From assembly GCA_900291925.1 (NCBI GenBank), contig UWYS01000010.1, positions 744,001 through 808,000 of the forward strand: DNA of 64,000 nucleotides, written 5' to 3'. The position numbers and the translations under genes are program-made. Shown piece by piece: positions 42,501-52,383 of this stretch; the first letter of the stretch is position 1, and every line of letters begins with the position of its first letter. The notes beneath the pieces were generated by a model that worked only from the letters and a program-made list of their open reading frames with translations, did not search any database and had not been told where the DNA came from. This stretch comes from Thecaphora thlaspeos. Its lineage: Eukaryota; Basidiomycota; Ustilaginomycetes; Urocystidales; Glomosporiaceae.

Positions 42501-43756
42501 TCGCACTTGACGTTGTGGCCGCGGAGGAAGACGCCGTCGCAGGGGATGATCTCGCCTGGCTCGAGCTGGAGGATGTCGCCGACGACGACGTCGTAGACGC
42601 TCATGACGGCGGGCCGACCCTGGCGAAGAACCTTGACATCGCGCTCCTCCTTCCTGGCGTTGAGCTGCTTAAACTGACGCTCCTTCTGAAAGTCGTTGAC
42701 GGATCCGACGAGGTCGACAATGACGATGGCGACAATGATGGCGACCCCCTCTACCCAGTCTACCTGGGCGGCGAAGCAGGGTCCGGCGACGCCAATGGGG
42801 CAGGCGACCTCCTCCGGGTCGGTACCGAAGCGGGTGTAGAGACCGAGTGCGAGCGAGATGACGGCGGCGACGCAGAGAAGGATGAGGATCTTGTCCTGGA
42901 GGGCGAGCCACATGAGCAGCAGCAGGCTGTTGCTCTTGCGCTCGGGGAGGACGTTCTTGCCAAAGACGCGGATGCGGTCCTGCTCGGTCGCCTCGACAAA
43001 GTCGGCGTCGTGGATGCGCTTCTTCTCCTCGGTGGGGCCGTGGCTCTCGATGTCGTCGCCCTGGTGGTCGCCGCTTTCAATGTCCTTTGTCCCTCCGAGC
43101 TCGAGACCGCGGTTCTCATCGGTGCCGAGGCCGTTGAGAAGGCCCTTGACGCCGCCCATGTCCTTGAGCATGAGGACGCTCTTGGGGTCGACGAGGTTGG
43201 CGAGCGCGATGGGCTTAAAGGGGAAGGGGCGCGGGTCGACGTTGCGAGCGCGCTCCTTTTCCTGCTGCAACGCCAGCGCCTGGGCCTCCCTGCGGCCGGC
43301 ACGGGTGGCGCGCTTGAGCTTGGCCTTGATGGTAGAGGCGGGTGGGGCGTCCTGCTGCTTCTCGAGCTCGCGGTCGACGTCCTTGGAGACGGGCGACTTG
43401 TTGTTGTTGTTGTCGTCAATGGCAGCGACGGCGGTGGCCTTGTCCGAGTTAGCAGCCGAGGTGGCGCCGCCTACGGTTGCCAAAGGGGTACCCTTGTGCG
43501 GGTCATTGTCGCGCAGGGCGACGGATGTGAGGCTGGGCTGCTGGTCGTCATAAGTGCGATCGCTGACGGCCGAAAGCGTGGGCGATGCGCACGAGTGGAT
43601 GGCGGGCGCCGCGCCAGGGACCCCAAGCATGCCGGCGCTGGCGTTGCGGTTGCGGTTGCGGTTGCGGCCGCTGGGCGCTGCGCCACTACTGGCGTTGGCC
43701 TCGGCGTCGGTCGAGGTGGTGACGATGGCGGGCAGCGTGGACTGGTGGTGCGACAT
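39521..43756 (-). CDS. PMC1: P2B-type Ca2+-transporting ATPase (vacuolar PMC1-like)
   Basis: Pumps Ca2+ out of the cytosol, most likely into the vacuole. Intronless, 1411 residues. The first 190 residues are a low-complexity extension, then the P-type core: TGESD actuator motif; AVPEGLPLAVTLALA in TM4 with the PEGL typical of calcium pumps; the phosphorylation motif DKTGTLTQ near residue 604; KGASEVLTRLC in the nucleotide domain; CTGDN; and GDGTNDGPALKTANVGFSMG at the hinge. The C-terminal transmembrane block (VNISAVIVTF, QLLWINLIMDTLAALALATD) carries the Asn and Asp of the calcium site. The long N-terminal extension is consistent with the regulatory region of fungal PMC1 pumps. The ATG at 43756 is the first in frame. 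A GA-repeat and GGGCAAAA repeats lie just upstream. Confidence 0.95.
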   Translation of the reverse strand: MSHHQSTLPAIVTTSTDAEANASSGAAPSGRNRNRNRNASAGMLGVPGAAPAIHSCASPTLSAVSDRTYDDQQPSLTSVALRDNDPHKGTPLATVGGATSAANSDKATAVAAIDDNNNNKSPVSKDVDRELEKQQDAPPASTIKAKLKRATRAGRREAQALALQQEKERARNVDPRPFPFKPIALANLVDPKSVLMLKDMGGVKGLLNGLGTDENRGLELGGTKDIESGDHQGDDIESHGPTEEKKRIHDADFVEATEQDRIRVFGKNVLPERKSNSLLLLMWLALQDKILILLCVAAVISLALGLYTRFGTDPEEVACPIGVAGPCFAAQVDWVEGVAIIVAIVIVDLVGSVNDFQKERQFKQLNARKEERDVKVLRQGRPAVMSVYDVVVGDILQLEPGEIIPCDGVFLRGHNVKCDESGATGESDMIRKVTYDECIRGLDEAREFGEKPKNRDCFLISGSKVLEGVGEYVVIAVGPTSFNGKLMLALRGDAGDTPLQSKLNRLAELIAILGSTAGSLLFFALMIRFFVQLKTLPNRTSDEKASSFIDILIISVTLIVVAVPEGLPLAVTLALAFATKRMTGMNLLVRLLGACETMANASVVCTDKTGTLTQNEMTVVAGTVGVHLKFANRLEENRKRLETDGDTDGQTWTMEQAELNRVIDGPLRTLFNDAIAVNSTAFDEEHDAEDEAEPKTAVDAARKRGLLGRLKGSKKSAGAGQAKVLGFVGSKTETALLKLAKQLDWEDYRASRGRAEVVQMIPFSSERKAMGVVVKKPEGGGYRLYLKGASEVLTRLCTQHVDVARPDEQASSGSEIKVVPMTKEAREKVTGSITGFANQTLRTLALTYRELDSYPPKDANLDESGDVEYTSLAKDLTLLAITGIEDPLRPGVTDAVAACKRAGVQVKMCTGDNILTARSIATQCGIYTAGGIIMEGPVFRKLSHADMIEIVPRLQVLARSSPEDKKILVESLKSIGEVVGVTGDGTNDGPALKTANVGFSMGIAGTEVAKEASDIILMDDNFASIVSAIMWGRCVNDAVRKFLQFQLSVNISAVIVTFVTAVASEEEASALTAVQLLWINLIMDTLAALALATDPAHPGLLDRKPDRRNAPLISTDMWKMIVGQSIYQFTVILVLHFAGHNLLNLHSDIPVLQDNMDIELSALIFNTYVWCQLFNQVNSRSLGRDLNIFSQMWKNPWFMGIMLVEIGLQVLIMFVGGVAFKVTDLSGRDWAISIIVGAVSWPLAVLIRLVPTAPIERMLIRLRLMPDPNALPVVAPEASEDKDDTTEWDEPAIKQVHQQLQTYSKIRGGRMRASPRIFKSRSARLKDANIQTKSLMAMIPSIVGASVGGGWRPAEAAKKGGQSTQQGADGGDPSVSTQDLYAEGKIQFHPETKQDPLLEKLRSSSPGPGPK

Positions 43757-45179
43757 GATGGGCGACTGTTTCCTGACCTTGCCAGCCGCGACGATGGAGG
43801 ACGCCGGGCAAAAGGCCGCGGCGACGAGCTAGGGTGGCGATGGAGTGACTCTTTGGAGCCTCGACAAGAAGGAGGGTGGGGTGGGGCGCATGCGATGTGT
43901 GCGTGCGTGCGTGCGGATAGAGGGGCGAGAGACGGGCAAAGGGAGGGAGGATGGTGATGGCGAGAGAGAGAGAGAGAGAGAGAGCGCATCCACCTTTAAA
44001 AAGGGGAAATCCACACGCGCAAGTGGCAGGCGCTGAGGGCAAAGGGCAAAAGGGCAAAAGGGGCAAAAGGGGCAAAAGGGGCAAAGGGTGGCCAGCGCAG
44101 CGCGGACCGTCCATCGGGGCGTCCGTGTCTGCCCTGGCTGGCTTGGCTGACTAATGGCCGCGCGCCGCCTGTGTGTTTTTTTTAATATTATTCACTCTCT
44201 TGGCGTTTGCCCTTTTCCCAAAGCGCAAGCAAGCGCAGCAGCAGAGCTAGAGCTAGAGCTAGAGCCAGAGCTAGAGCCAGAGCTAGAGCCAGAGCCAGAG
44301 CTAGAGCTAGAGCCGGAGCCGGAGCCGACGCTGGCTGCAATGATGGCTCAGCACAGCCCCCCCCGGCAACCTTGCTCAGCCCTCGCTCGCGGCCGTCCCG
44401 AAGCTGCTGCGAGGGCCGCCACCGCCACCGCCACCGCCACCGCCACCGCCACCGCCGCCACCCATGCTCCAGACGGTGCTATTATATATCCCATCCGTGC
44501 TCGTCCTGGCTGCTTGTCAGAGTCTTCGAGTGCGTCCACTTAGACATGCGACAAAGAGGCTAGGAGGTCAAGGAACGCTCTGCCAACGCAAGCAAACCGA
44601 CGACGACTCGCTGATTCGCCCACCGCGGTCTCGTGCTGCGCAAGCTCAATCCTTGCGCTTCGCCTTGGACTAGCGCTCGTCCAGACCTTGCCACGCTCCC
44701 TCCTCTCAGACTGGTCTCAACGCGTGACCATAAGCGGATGAAGTCGGCAGCTCGTGGTGTGTGCGAGTACGAGTACGCTAGCGCAATGGCGTCTTAGCCC
44801 GGTCCGGTGTTCGGCCCAAGCTGGTCGACCTCAACGGCTAGCCCTGGCCCACCTTGCTCCCTGTCTCTCGCGCCAATCTTGTTGCGGCGCTGTTGCATCT
44901 ACCACACTGGCAGAACAAGGCCTCCAGTGGGGTCGCTACAAGCAGCCACCTGTCGTCCTTGCCCTCCCGCGCTCCCTTCCAACTTCTTGCGCGCCAGTGC
45001 AGCGGACAGTCCTTCCGCTCACTCGACCTGGGTAACGAGCAGAGACAGAATAGATTCTTCAATGACCAGCCAAGTGGCAGCGACGCCAGCGCCGACGTGT
45101 AGCGACAAGACAATAGGCACGACTTCCCGCTACTCTTTCCTCCTCTCTCTCGACAGCGCTTTCCTGCTCTCCTCAACAG
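43757..45179. other. Upstream region of the Ca2+-ATPase, rich in simple repeats
   Basis: Contains a GA microsatellite at about 43962-43984, GGGCAAAA repeats at about 44041-44090, GAGCTA/GAGCCA hexamers at about 44245-44325 and a GCCACC run at about 44415-44460. The open frames over these repeats (for example one starting at 44154 with Glu-Leu/Glu-Pro and Ala-Thr runs) are repeat translations, not supported as genes. From 44560 to 45179 nothing is recognisable. Confidence 0.5.
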
Positions 45180-45953
45180 CTAAAGGTCGAACACAGTTGA
45201 ATCTACCACCATCTTCCAACTATTTCGGGACCGTCCTACATGAAAGTTGGTGAGATATTGCAAGAGTTGCTTGTTCCGTTCTCTGACAGCATCCAGATCC
45301 ACCCTATGCTCATGGACAACGGTCTCGAGGATGTTACCGCGCTTGCGGTAGATACCGTCCAGCTGCTTTAGGTGTTCCAACTTACGCTCCATCTTGTCTA
45401 AAAAGCTTTTTGCACGTTGACACGCTTCCGCTTGCTCCTCAACAAAACTCTTGACACGCCTGGAACTCGACCCCCTAAACCTACCGATGTTCAAAATAGT
45501 CTTTTTGATGTTAGTGTTCAAGGATCGAAGTTCCGCGGTGGAGTAATGCAACTCGTCCGCCATGTAATGTTTTTGAAGATATTCTTTGCGTCTCGCATGA
45601 ACTTGCGAGATGAAGGCCACTTCTGCCTTGATCAAGTCGTCCTTCTCGATCAGGCGATGCGTTCCACCCAGTGCGTCGAAACGGTAGAGAAGGCGGTTCT
45701 CCGCTTCTAGTTGTATAGTCCCGAGCTCATATGGACCTAGATCTGCATGAAGATGCTGCAACGTCGACATGCCACTGCGAGGGAACGTCGTATCGGATCG
45801 AGACGAGCTTGCGATGTCCTCGCCGGCGTTGACGTGGCTCGAGATGATCTGGCCGGCTTCTTCGATCTCCTGGCTGTGGCTGAGTCGCCTCGGGTCTTGG
45901 AGCAGGGAAGAGGAAGTGGATAGCACCGCCAGCAGGATACGCAATGGCTTCAT
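45180..45953 (-). CDS. Secreted coiled-coil protein, effector candidate
   Basis: 257 residues, no intron, from ATG at 45953. Residues 1-18 (MKPLRILLAVLSTSSSLL) look like a signal peptide. The rest is almost wholly helical and charged, with heptad-like sequence at about 115-165 (RLIEKDDLIKAEVAFISQV and following) and 185-245 (FLDKMERKLEHLKQLDG, RERNKQLLQYLTNF). There is one cysteine in the mature part and no domain I recognise. A TATA-type box lies about 310 bases upstream. Small secreted proteins without known domains, single-exon and next to repeats, are typical effector candidates in smut fungi; that role is inferred from context only. Confidence 0.65.
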   Translation of the reverse strand: MKPLRILLAVLSTSSSLLQDPRRLSHSQEIEEAGQIISSHVNAGEDIASSSRSDTTFPRSGMSTLQHLHADLGPYELGTIQLEAENRLLYRFDALGGTHRLIEKDDLIKAEVAFISQVHARRKEYLQKHYMADELHYSTAELRSLNTNIKKTILNIGRFRGSSSRRVKSFVEEQAEACQRAKSFLDKMERKLEHLKQLDGIYRKRGNILETVVHEHRVDLDAVRERNKQLLQYLTNFHVGRSRNSWKMVVDSTVFDL

Positions 45954-48418
45954 CGCGGAGCAAGGTGGATAGTCGGCGAAGAGTTGCGCGTAATCGAGGG
46001 AAGAGGTTGGACCACGAGCGAGAGGGCTTTGCCGGATGGGACAGAAGACGAAGCGTGAGGCGTGGACCGAATGGGCCGACCAGGTTGGGCGGGGGCTAGC
46101 GAGGTTGAAAGGCTGAGCAGGGGTGGATGCTCGACTGTGGAAGGTGAATGGTGGAGGAAGCTGGAAAACTAACGGGAGTGTGGGTCAAAGGGGACAATGG
46201 CAGGCTGTAGGGAAAGATGAGGGCTTGAATGGCAGAGAGGAAGCAAGGAAGCGGGAAGAGGACGTGCTACTTATATAGCCGTGCAAAGGCAGTCGGGGCG
46301 CCCGTCACAGCCTACCCGATCGTTCAGTAAAAGCTCGAGGCTGAAGAACAGCGACTGACGCTGCCTTGGAGTATGCCGTCGAACGCCTTCGCTGGCGACA
46401 GGGCCCCACCGTCAACGCACAGGAATGCCAAGCCTGTGACAGAAGTGGGGCGTCCCGTCGAGAGGTCAAGCTTATCTCGTCCGCATTGACCAGAGCGGCG
46501 TATTCATGACAATGAGCGGAATGCAAAAGCCGTCGTTGCAACGAAGTGCTTGATGAGCCGAAGTAATAGAACCATGAACAGACGAGCGATTGTCATGACG
46601 GCCTGCCCTACAGTACCGTTGAGGCAGACTGCCCGACACACTGGAGGTAGAGAGAGAAGCAAGAGATGGAGAGGAAGACGGGGAGAGGAAGATGGGGAGA
46701 GAAAGAGAGAGAGAAGGACAGAGAGAGAGACTTAATTACGCATTGCTGGGAAAGGCCAATAGGCCGGTTTGCTGAAATTACCGAGGCTGGCACTGGAAAC
46801 AGCGCCGCGGGGCTATAGGCTAGAGAAAAGCGAGGATGCCTTACGAATGAAGAAGGGAGAAGGGTGGGCCTGTAGTGGAGCCATTGCCGACGTCTTCGGT
46901 GGAAGACGGACGGGGATGGCGAAGGATAAAGGGCGGTATGAGAGAGAAGGAGACGGTTATGGTGGTGCAGAGGCGAGAAGGAGGAGGTGGACACGCAAGA
47001 GAAGCCATACAGATGAAGTGGGCGCCAGTGTGTGCTGGCAGCTGCTCGACGGCGAGCGCTTGGCTTCAGTGCCAGCCAAAGTTAGGCGAGAGCGAGGAAA
47101 GGATGACGAAGTGCGCAAGTTGGCCACCATGCCTGCTCCGCGCTGTCCGTTGGTAGGGCTAGGGAGCGGCGGGAATGTCCGAAGAAGTTAGTGTGGTAGA
47201 AGCCGATGTTTCCCACTTCACACCTGACGAGACGTCTGACAACCCTTTGCGCGAAAGCAGTTACGTGATTTGCGCCCGGGCGGGCAAACAATGCTCAACT
47301 AAAAGGCCAGGCAGGAGGCTTGGACTACTGAATGGCCGCAAAGGGACCGAGACCGTAACGGTGGGACCTCGTTCTCTCAAAAAGAATCCGCTTATTTGCT
47401 GCCCTCTTGGTCTCTTGAGGTGTGCCATCCCCGAGAGACTCTGAAAACAGGAGTGGAAGGACACCACAAAATTTATCCAATTGGTGCGATACGTGACGAC
47501 GGCTACAGAGCAGAAGTGCAGGAAGAGAACAGAGGGCAAAGCGGGGGTGAAGCTATGGACGCATCATGGTCATCACAAGAGTGACTAAATGCCACAGTGA
47601 ACGCACCTGTCCGGAACAAGTTCGACAGAGCATGAGTAGAGAATATTGCGTGGCTGGATGTGGGCCGTCATCGGGCTGGCAGGTCCTTGTTCACCGCCTC
47701 AAATAGGGAATGCACAGGGGCAGCCTCTCGCCCTCTCTCCCTTCCTCCGATAGCTCGACCTTTCTTCAAACTTTTCTCGAAGCCCTTTCATCTATCTGTA
47801 GGATCTATCCAGGAGCACTTGCAGCTTGACGTGGCCTGGCAACAAAGTCTCGCCCTTCCGGTCTCGGCCTGCGCGGTGCCTGGCGGACGGACATGAAGAA
47901 GCCGTGGGACCAAAACATCGGACCTTTTGAGGTGGGGGCTTTTTGTCTTCTTCTTGCCCCAAGCTAGCGAAGGCCACAAGGACACTCACCAGATAAAGCG
48001 ACGGATCAACTTGTCGAGGTCAGAGGAAGCATGCATTGAACCTTACCGAGAGGGAAACGCCCCAAAGAAGCAGGTGAAGCATGTCACTGCGACTGTTGCC
48101 AGCCGAATGCCTTTCCATGGTAACCCACTGGCTGCGGTAATTGTGCGACAAACTCAAGTCAGCTGTCTCAAGCCGCCGGGACTGCGCCCCGTCTTGTCGC
48201 ACATCCATGCTCCAGCGGTCGTGCAAGTCGGCAGCGGGGAGGAAGGTGCAAGTTCTGACATGCCTCGATTGGTCTCCAGCCGGGAAGAGGGGGCCTCCAC
48301 CGACATAAGAGAGGAGGAAGATCTCTTTCGCCCCTTGATGCCATTTTCCCGACCATTCTAAGATTCTCTATCCCTTTTGAGCCCACATCAATTCTCGCTG
48401 CTTTTCTGCTTCGCTACT
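45954..48418. other. Intergenic, no gene seen
   Basis: This stretch contains the upstream region of the 45953 gene and a GA/GAGA-rich block at about 46640-46735. Many short frames occur on both strands, none with codon bias, signal peptide plus length, or similarity to other parts of the window. Confidence 0.45.
46269..46277 (-). promoter_or_regulatory. TATA-like box upstream of the 45953 gene
   Basis: The minus strand reads GGCTATATAAGTAGCAC. It is the only canonical TATATAA in the 700 bases before the start codon. The distance to the ATG (about 320 bases) implies a leader of roughly 280 bases or an unrecognised leader intron. Confidence 0.4.
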
Positions 48419-49214
48419 ATGCTGCTTTGCTACTACCTTGCTTTGCTACTTTGCTGCTTTGCTACTTCGCTGCTTTTTGTCGTACCGACGGCAACAATAG
48501 GACGGCAGCGACGGCGACTCCTACTGCACTTACCTCGTCTGCAGCAACGGTCAAAGTGTCGCCACCGCATCCTCAACCACAAGGTGTTGCTACTGCGTGA
48601 AAGCCTATCTCAAACGCACAAGCCAATCTCACAAAGAAGCCCAGGACATCGCAGCCGTATAGAGCTTGGCTACAGTCCAGAAGTATCACAACCATCCTAT
48701 TGCGGCAGGCGGAGTGGGCAGAATCGAACAAGTTGACAACAACTCCCACCATTCTCTCGTGGCTTACGGAGTTTGCGGCAGCGAAAGGGTCGCCGCAGCC
48801 GCCGCCGACGGCAATGATAGGAAAGCAGGCTTCATCAGTGGCCCCAACAGTGAGAGGCTGAAGATCCATCACCACTACGACCACACCCCTTCAGGATCAC
48901 GCTCTAGCGAGCTGTCCGGTCTCGACCTCAACCCGGTCGTGCCGGACATGTCAACGATCACTTTCGATGCAGCCCACCAAGTTAGCCCGTCCAGAGTGCC
49001 CAAATCGTCCGGATCCTACGGATCAGTCGACTTCCTCGACGCGCTTACCAGCAGCCTTCAACACCTCTCGTCGGCCGCCAACAGCAGAGAACTGTGCCGC
49101 GCCGTCGACAGTATGTCTCTGCCGGAGACTGGACAGCTCAGTCTTGTCTTACCCATCCTCAAAGGCATGATCGATGCCTGGCTCCTCAATGGCAACGACC
49201 AAGATTGCCAATAG
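48419..49214 (+). CDS. Probable two-exon secreted protein, effector candidate
   Basis: Exon 1 (48419-48583) codes a strong hydrophobic leader, MLLCYYLALLLCCFATSLLF, followed by basic residues (RQRRR). A 79-base intron with GTGTTG donor and TATAG acceptor (48584-48662) joins in phase 0 to exon 2 (48663-49214), ending in NGNDQDCQ. The product would be 238 residues. Exon 2 contains a hydrophilic Ser/His-rich middle and a helical end (SVDFLDALTSSLQHLSSA, SLVLPILKGMIDAWLL). The intron lacks a perfect branch site, so this model is a proposal; exon 2 alone has no ATG before residue 120 or so. The exon-1 coding sequence is built on CTACTTTGCTGCTTTG-type repeats, so the hydrophobic leader might be accidental. 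No family is recognised. Confidence 0.4.
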
Positions 49215-49436
49215 AGCTACGTAAACCTTTGCCCAGCGCTCATCCCTCCTTCAACGAGCGAGGACGTTCAAAACTTTTACATTGTGTAGAAACAACGATT
49301 ATACCGCCCCAGTCCCCCTTGAACCGCTCCAAACTACCAGCCTGTCTTCAGCGCAGCACTAGTGTTACTGCTCCCGCTACCGTCTCCATCGGAGCCAAAC
49401 CTGAGCTTCGGATTCTCCCTTCCAGTTCGAGCGGGG

Positions 49437-49846
49437 CTAGATGTATTCTAAGCGTAAACACCCACAATTGATCCTGTACCGGTCCAGCCTTTCCTGAACA
49501 CTACTCAACTTTTCTCCGACATCATTTACGGCCTTATTGAACACCTCCCAGACCTCTTCGCCAAGCTGGCTGGCCGGAGGCTGCCTTCGTTCCCCTTTAC
49601 CAAGAAACAAAGTGGATCTTCCAAAACGTCGAAGCTTGGCGAACAAGCTTTCGTAATGTTTTGAAACATAGATGGTATTGCCCCAGTCCTTGAACTGCTG
49701 CGAATCCCCATCAGCGTCGCCCGTATCGCTCGGCAAGATACCTCTCGCCGTCCTTAGGGTCCCTTTGCCTGTCAAGTTCATACCTCTCCCTCCAGCATGT
49801 CTTTCATCAGTGTAAATGCCTCAGCTTTTGCCTGTATTGAAACCAT
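49437..49846 (-). CDS. Small helical protein or gene fragment
   Basis: One frame runs from ATG 49781 to a stop at 49437 (114 residues: SKHYESLFAKLRRFGRS, EEVWEVFNKAVNDVGEKL, SVQERLDRYRINCG). A short upstream frame from ATG 49846 ends at a GAGGTATGA donor and could splice in phase to the CAGCAG|TTCAAGG acceptor, giving a slightly different N-terminus. Neither model has a signal peptide. The C-terminal 40 residues are echoed in a second truncated copy at about 49870-50000, so this is probably a remnant of a duplicated secreted-protein gene. Confidence 0.3.
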
Positions 49847-49869
49847 ACTTCTGCTTCAGGTTCTGTCTC

Positions 49870-50000
49870 CCAGGTCAAGCGCGGCTAGACGCATGGTGAA
49901 CGCTAAGCCAAAATAACAACAGTTCCTCCTCAGCCCTGCCCAGCTGTTCCTGAACGCTATCCATCATTACTGCATTGAAGACATCCCTATTGAAAGGAGT
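49870..50000 (-). pseudogene. Truncated duplicate of the 3' end of the 49.4-kb gene
   Basis: The + strand TCAAGCGCGGCTAGACGCAT... and CAGCTGTTCCTGAACGCTA correspond to TCGAGCGGGGCTAGATGTAT... and CAGCCTTTCCTGAACACTA at 49430-49505. On the minus strand a piece reads VFNAVMMDSVQEQLGRAEEE, parallel to VFNKAVNDVGEKLSSVQERL of the first copy. Only the 3' portion is present. Confidence 0.45.
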
Positions 50001-50280
50001 GATGGTGAAGCTGCAGTTAGCCAACGACACAACTGATGTAGTCGTCTACTCACAAAGACTAGGTTTGAAGTTGTCCAATTATCCTCGTTGCTATTCCATG
50101 GATAAAGGACGTCTCTGTGGCAGGTTGGGTGCGCAGCACGGACAGCTGTCGAGAGGGTAAAGTAGGTGTCAACTTGAATCGAGTCAAAGGGGAGAAAGAA
50201 GGGAAGAAGCGGAACCTCTTGGAAGTGGGATGAAGAGATGATGATTCGATGAGAGAAGAGATGTCGACTAAGTCCACGCC

Positions 50281-50341
50281 TTCTGCCGCAATCTCACGCT
50301 ATGCCTCTCTTGTTGTATGTGTTCGGCTGAAGCCGGGACCC
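50281..50341 (+). repeat. Dispersed repeat family 1, copy 4 (right end only)
   Basis: TTCTGCCGCAATCTCACGCT, ATGCCTCTCTTGTTGT and GAAGCCGGGA match the right end of copy 1 (38275-38330) in the same order. The left part is missing. Confidence 0.65.
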
Positions 50342-50530
50342 AGATAACATGACCCAGGCTGGAGTGGGTGAGAAACCAGAAGACGATGTGACTGGTGAAC
50401 GTAAGAGAGAGCAAGAGAGAGGGCATGACACGACCTCAGCGCATATGTGATACTTAGTATGTCGGCGAGGACTGGTCAAACGGGCAGAGTATCCAGCTCA
50501 TACTTCCAAGGCCGAACAGGCTGAGAGAAA

Positions 50531-51553
50531 CTACGAAAATGTGATTGCTGAACCAAAGAGAGGGAGCGAGATACGCATTGTGACTCGGTGAGATACAAAA
50601 GAACGAAGGTGTACAAAGAGAGGCGGTGCAGTGAACAAAGAGGATGGAGAGGTACAGGACCGACCAGCGGTCCCAGAGTGAAAGACCGAGCGATAGAGTG
50701 AGACTGCGTGGCGAGAGCAAATACAATGAGAAAAAGTGAGGTGCTCGAGTGTGATGGGAAATGGAGGAGGGCGGCGGCAAAGGAACGACCATCTCTCGTC
50801 GCCGCTCGACAGGTACCTACAGAGTTTTCGTTTCTTCGACATTCCGTAAGGCCTGAAAAACGTACCAATGTCTTTCCTAGGCTTTCCAAGAATACCGAGC
50901 CACCTTCTAGCATTGGCCAGCATCTCTATGGAGACCTTGTACGCGACAGGAGACCGTTTCCTGACCTCTTCGGCGATCTTGTCTGACTCGCTGGTCAGCC
51001 TGTTCACCAGCATTTGAAGTTCGCTCGCAGTTTTCCACGATTCTTGCTGAGCTTCAACCGACAAATCAGAGCGTTCAAGTATCTTGGCGAGCCTGGAGAG
51101 TTCGTTCTGGATCCACCCTAAGCTCTCGATCCGATTGATGACGTTGTATTTGTAGGTTGTTCCGTCAGTGAGTTTGACATTTACTGGATTGTTGAGCGCG
51201 GCCTTGTAATCCTTGAGCGACATGCGTATGTCTCCGTTAGTGAAGCGCTCGATATAGCTGTTGACTCGCCATGCTCTGGCTGCCTCCTTGTGGTCGGTAA
51301 AGAAATAGGCTGCTCAAGAGTATGTGTCACGGAGCTTGCCCCAAGAGCCAGAAGGACCTCTTTCGAAGGTATTGTCAGGTACCTGACCACCTCGCCCGAA
51401 GACCGACGACCACGCTTCGTCGGCCTTTGAGGCAGCAGATCTCAAGGTGCCGATGAAAGGACGTGCGGTTGTCAGCGTTGAGGTGGAGACGAGTACAAGG
51501 GTGATGAGGACAATGATGTAGCGCGCCAATACGCCAGAGGGAGCCAGCTTCAT
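50531..51553 (-). CDS. Secreted helical protein, effector candidate, 3' end uncertain
   Basis: ATG at 51553 opens a signal peptide (KLAPSGVLARYIIVLITLVL, likely cut near TARPF). The direct frame meets TGA at 51314, yet the sequence after it stays coding-like in the same frame. An intron removes the stop: donor GTGGTC at 51390 (or GTCAGG at 51387) and acceptor TTGAGCAG before 51309 both join in frame. Exon 2 continues YFFTDHKEAARAWRVNSYIE, then NRIESLGWIQNELSRLAKIL, and SELQMLVNRLTSESDKIAEE, a helical, charged protein. Beyond about 50860 the frame becomes Ser/Cys-rich and less convincing. A GTACGT donor at about 50867 with a CTGTAG acceptor would give another end at 50476. No known family is recognised. 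Confidence 0.5.
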
Positions 51554-52079
51554 TATGCGCGCAGAAGGGTGCAAGGAGATACCAAGGTCGAGTAGAGGTC
51601 TTGAAAAGAGAGTGAGATCTGATCCAAGAGCTGGCCAGCTGTAGGGATGTAGGAATGCGAGAGGTTATGCGAGAGGTTAAGTGTATCTGGTAGTCGACGA
51701 GCGATGAGATGGGAAAGGGAGCTGAAGGGACGGGACAAGCTGGCCGGTTGGGGCCTTCTTTATCTTTTCCGACTAGAACAGAGCTCAGGGGGTGTCATAG
51801 TCATCTCTTTGTGATGGAGAGGGTCAAATCGAAACAACATCGTGCCAAGGCCTTGACGTTAGGAGCGAAAGGGATCTGATGAGGGGGAACGTGAGGGCAG
51901 CATCGGGGCAAACGCTACATTCAGCGTAACAAAAGAGCAAAAAGGGCGGTGGGGTGACGTGGGTGGGGAACCGGCCAGCTTCTCTCTCACTTTTGTCGCT
52001 ACGCCCTGAAAGGCTGGACCGATGGAGTCATCGTGCTACGGCGCTGACGTCGGAGCAGCGCGGTCGGGCCGGTCCGTCT

Positions 52080-52383
52080 TATGCTTTGCGTTCTTCGCTC
52101 TAACCGACAACCAGAGAAGCATAGACATGAAATCGCGGCAGAAGGCAGGAAGGTCTCTGAGCTCGAGGAGGCTTCCGACCCGCCAGAACGGGACGGACCA
52201 GCGCAGACAAGTGCGGCAAGGGAGGGACACAGGTTGAGCAGAAGACAAGAGGCGGTCTCGGCCGCAGAGGGAGAAGGAGAGGGAGGAGAGGGAGGAGAGA
52301 CGCCGTGAGGCGGGCGAGCTACGTGGCAAGGTGGGTGGCCGGCAGCACCCAGACGCCCACGCCGCGTCGCCACGTAACGTAGT
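52080..52383 (-). repeat. Dispersed repeat family 1, copy 2 (longest)
   Basis: The minus strand begins TACGTGGCGACGCGGCGTGG and follows copy 1 (38129-38330) nearly base for base through CTTGCCACGTAGCTCGCC. It then has a C/T-rich insertion of about 90 bases and resumes with GCTCAGAG and TTCTGCCGCGATTTCATG. Confidence 0.8.

Noticed and set aside
44154..44543. Possible 129-residue protein with Glu-Leu/Glu-Pro and Ala-Thr runs
   Set aside because: Both runs are translations of GAGCTA/GAGCCA and GCCACC repeats; no conserved segment.
51314..51316. TGA stop-codon readthrough, as known for some smut peroxisomal isoforms
   Set aside because: The following bases (GCA) do not fit the CTA readthrough context, and an in-frame intron explains the stop.
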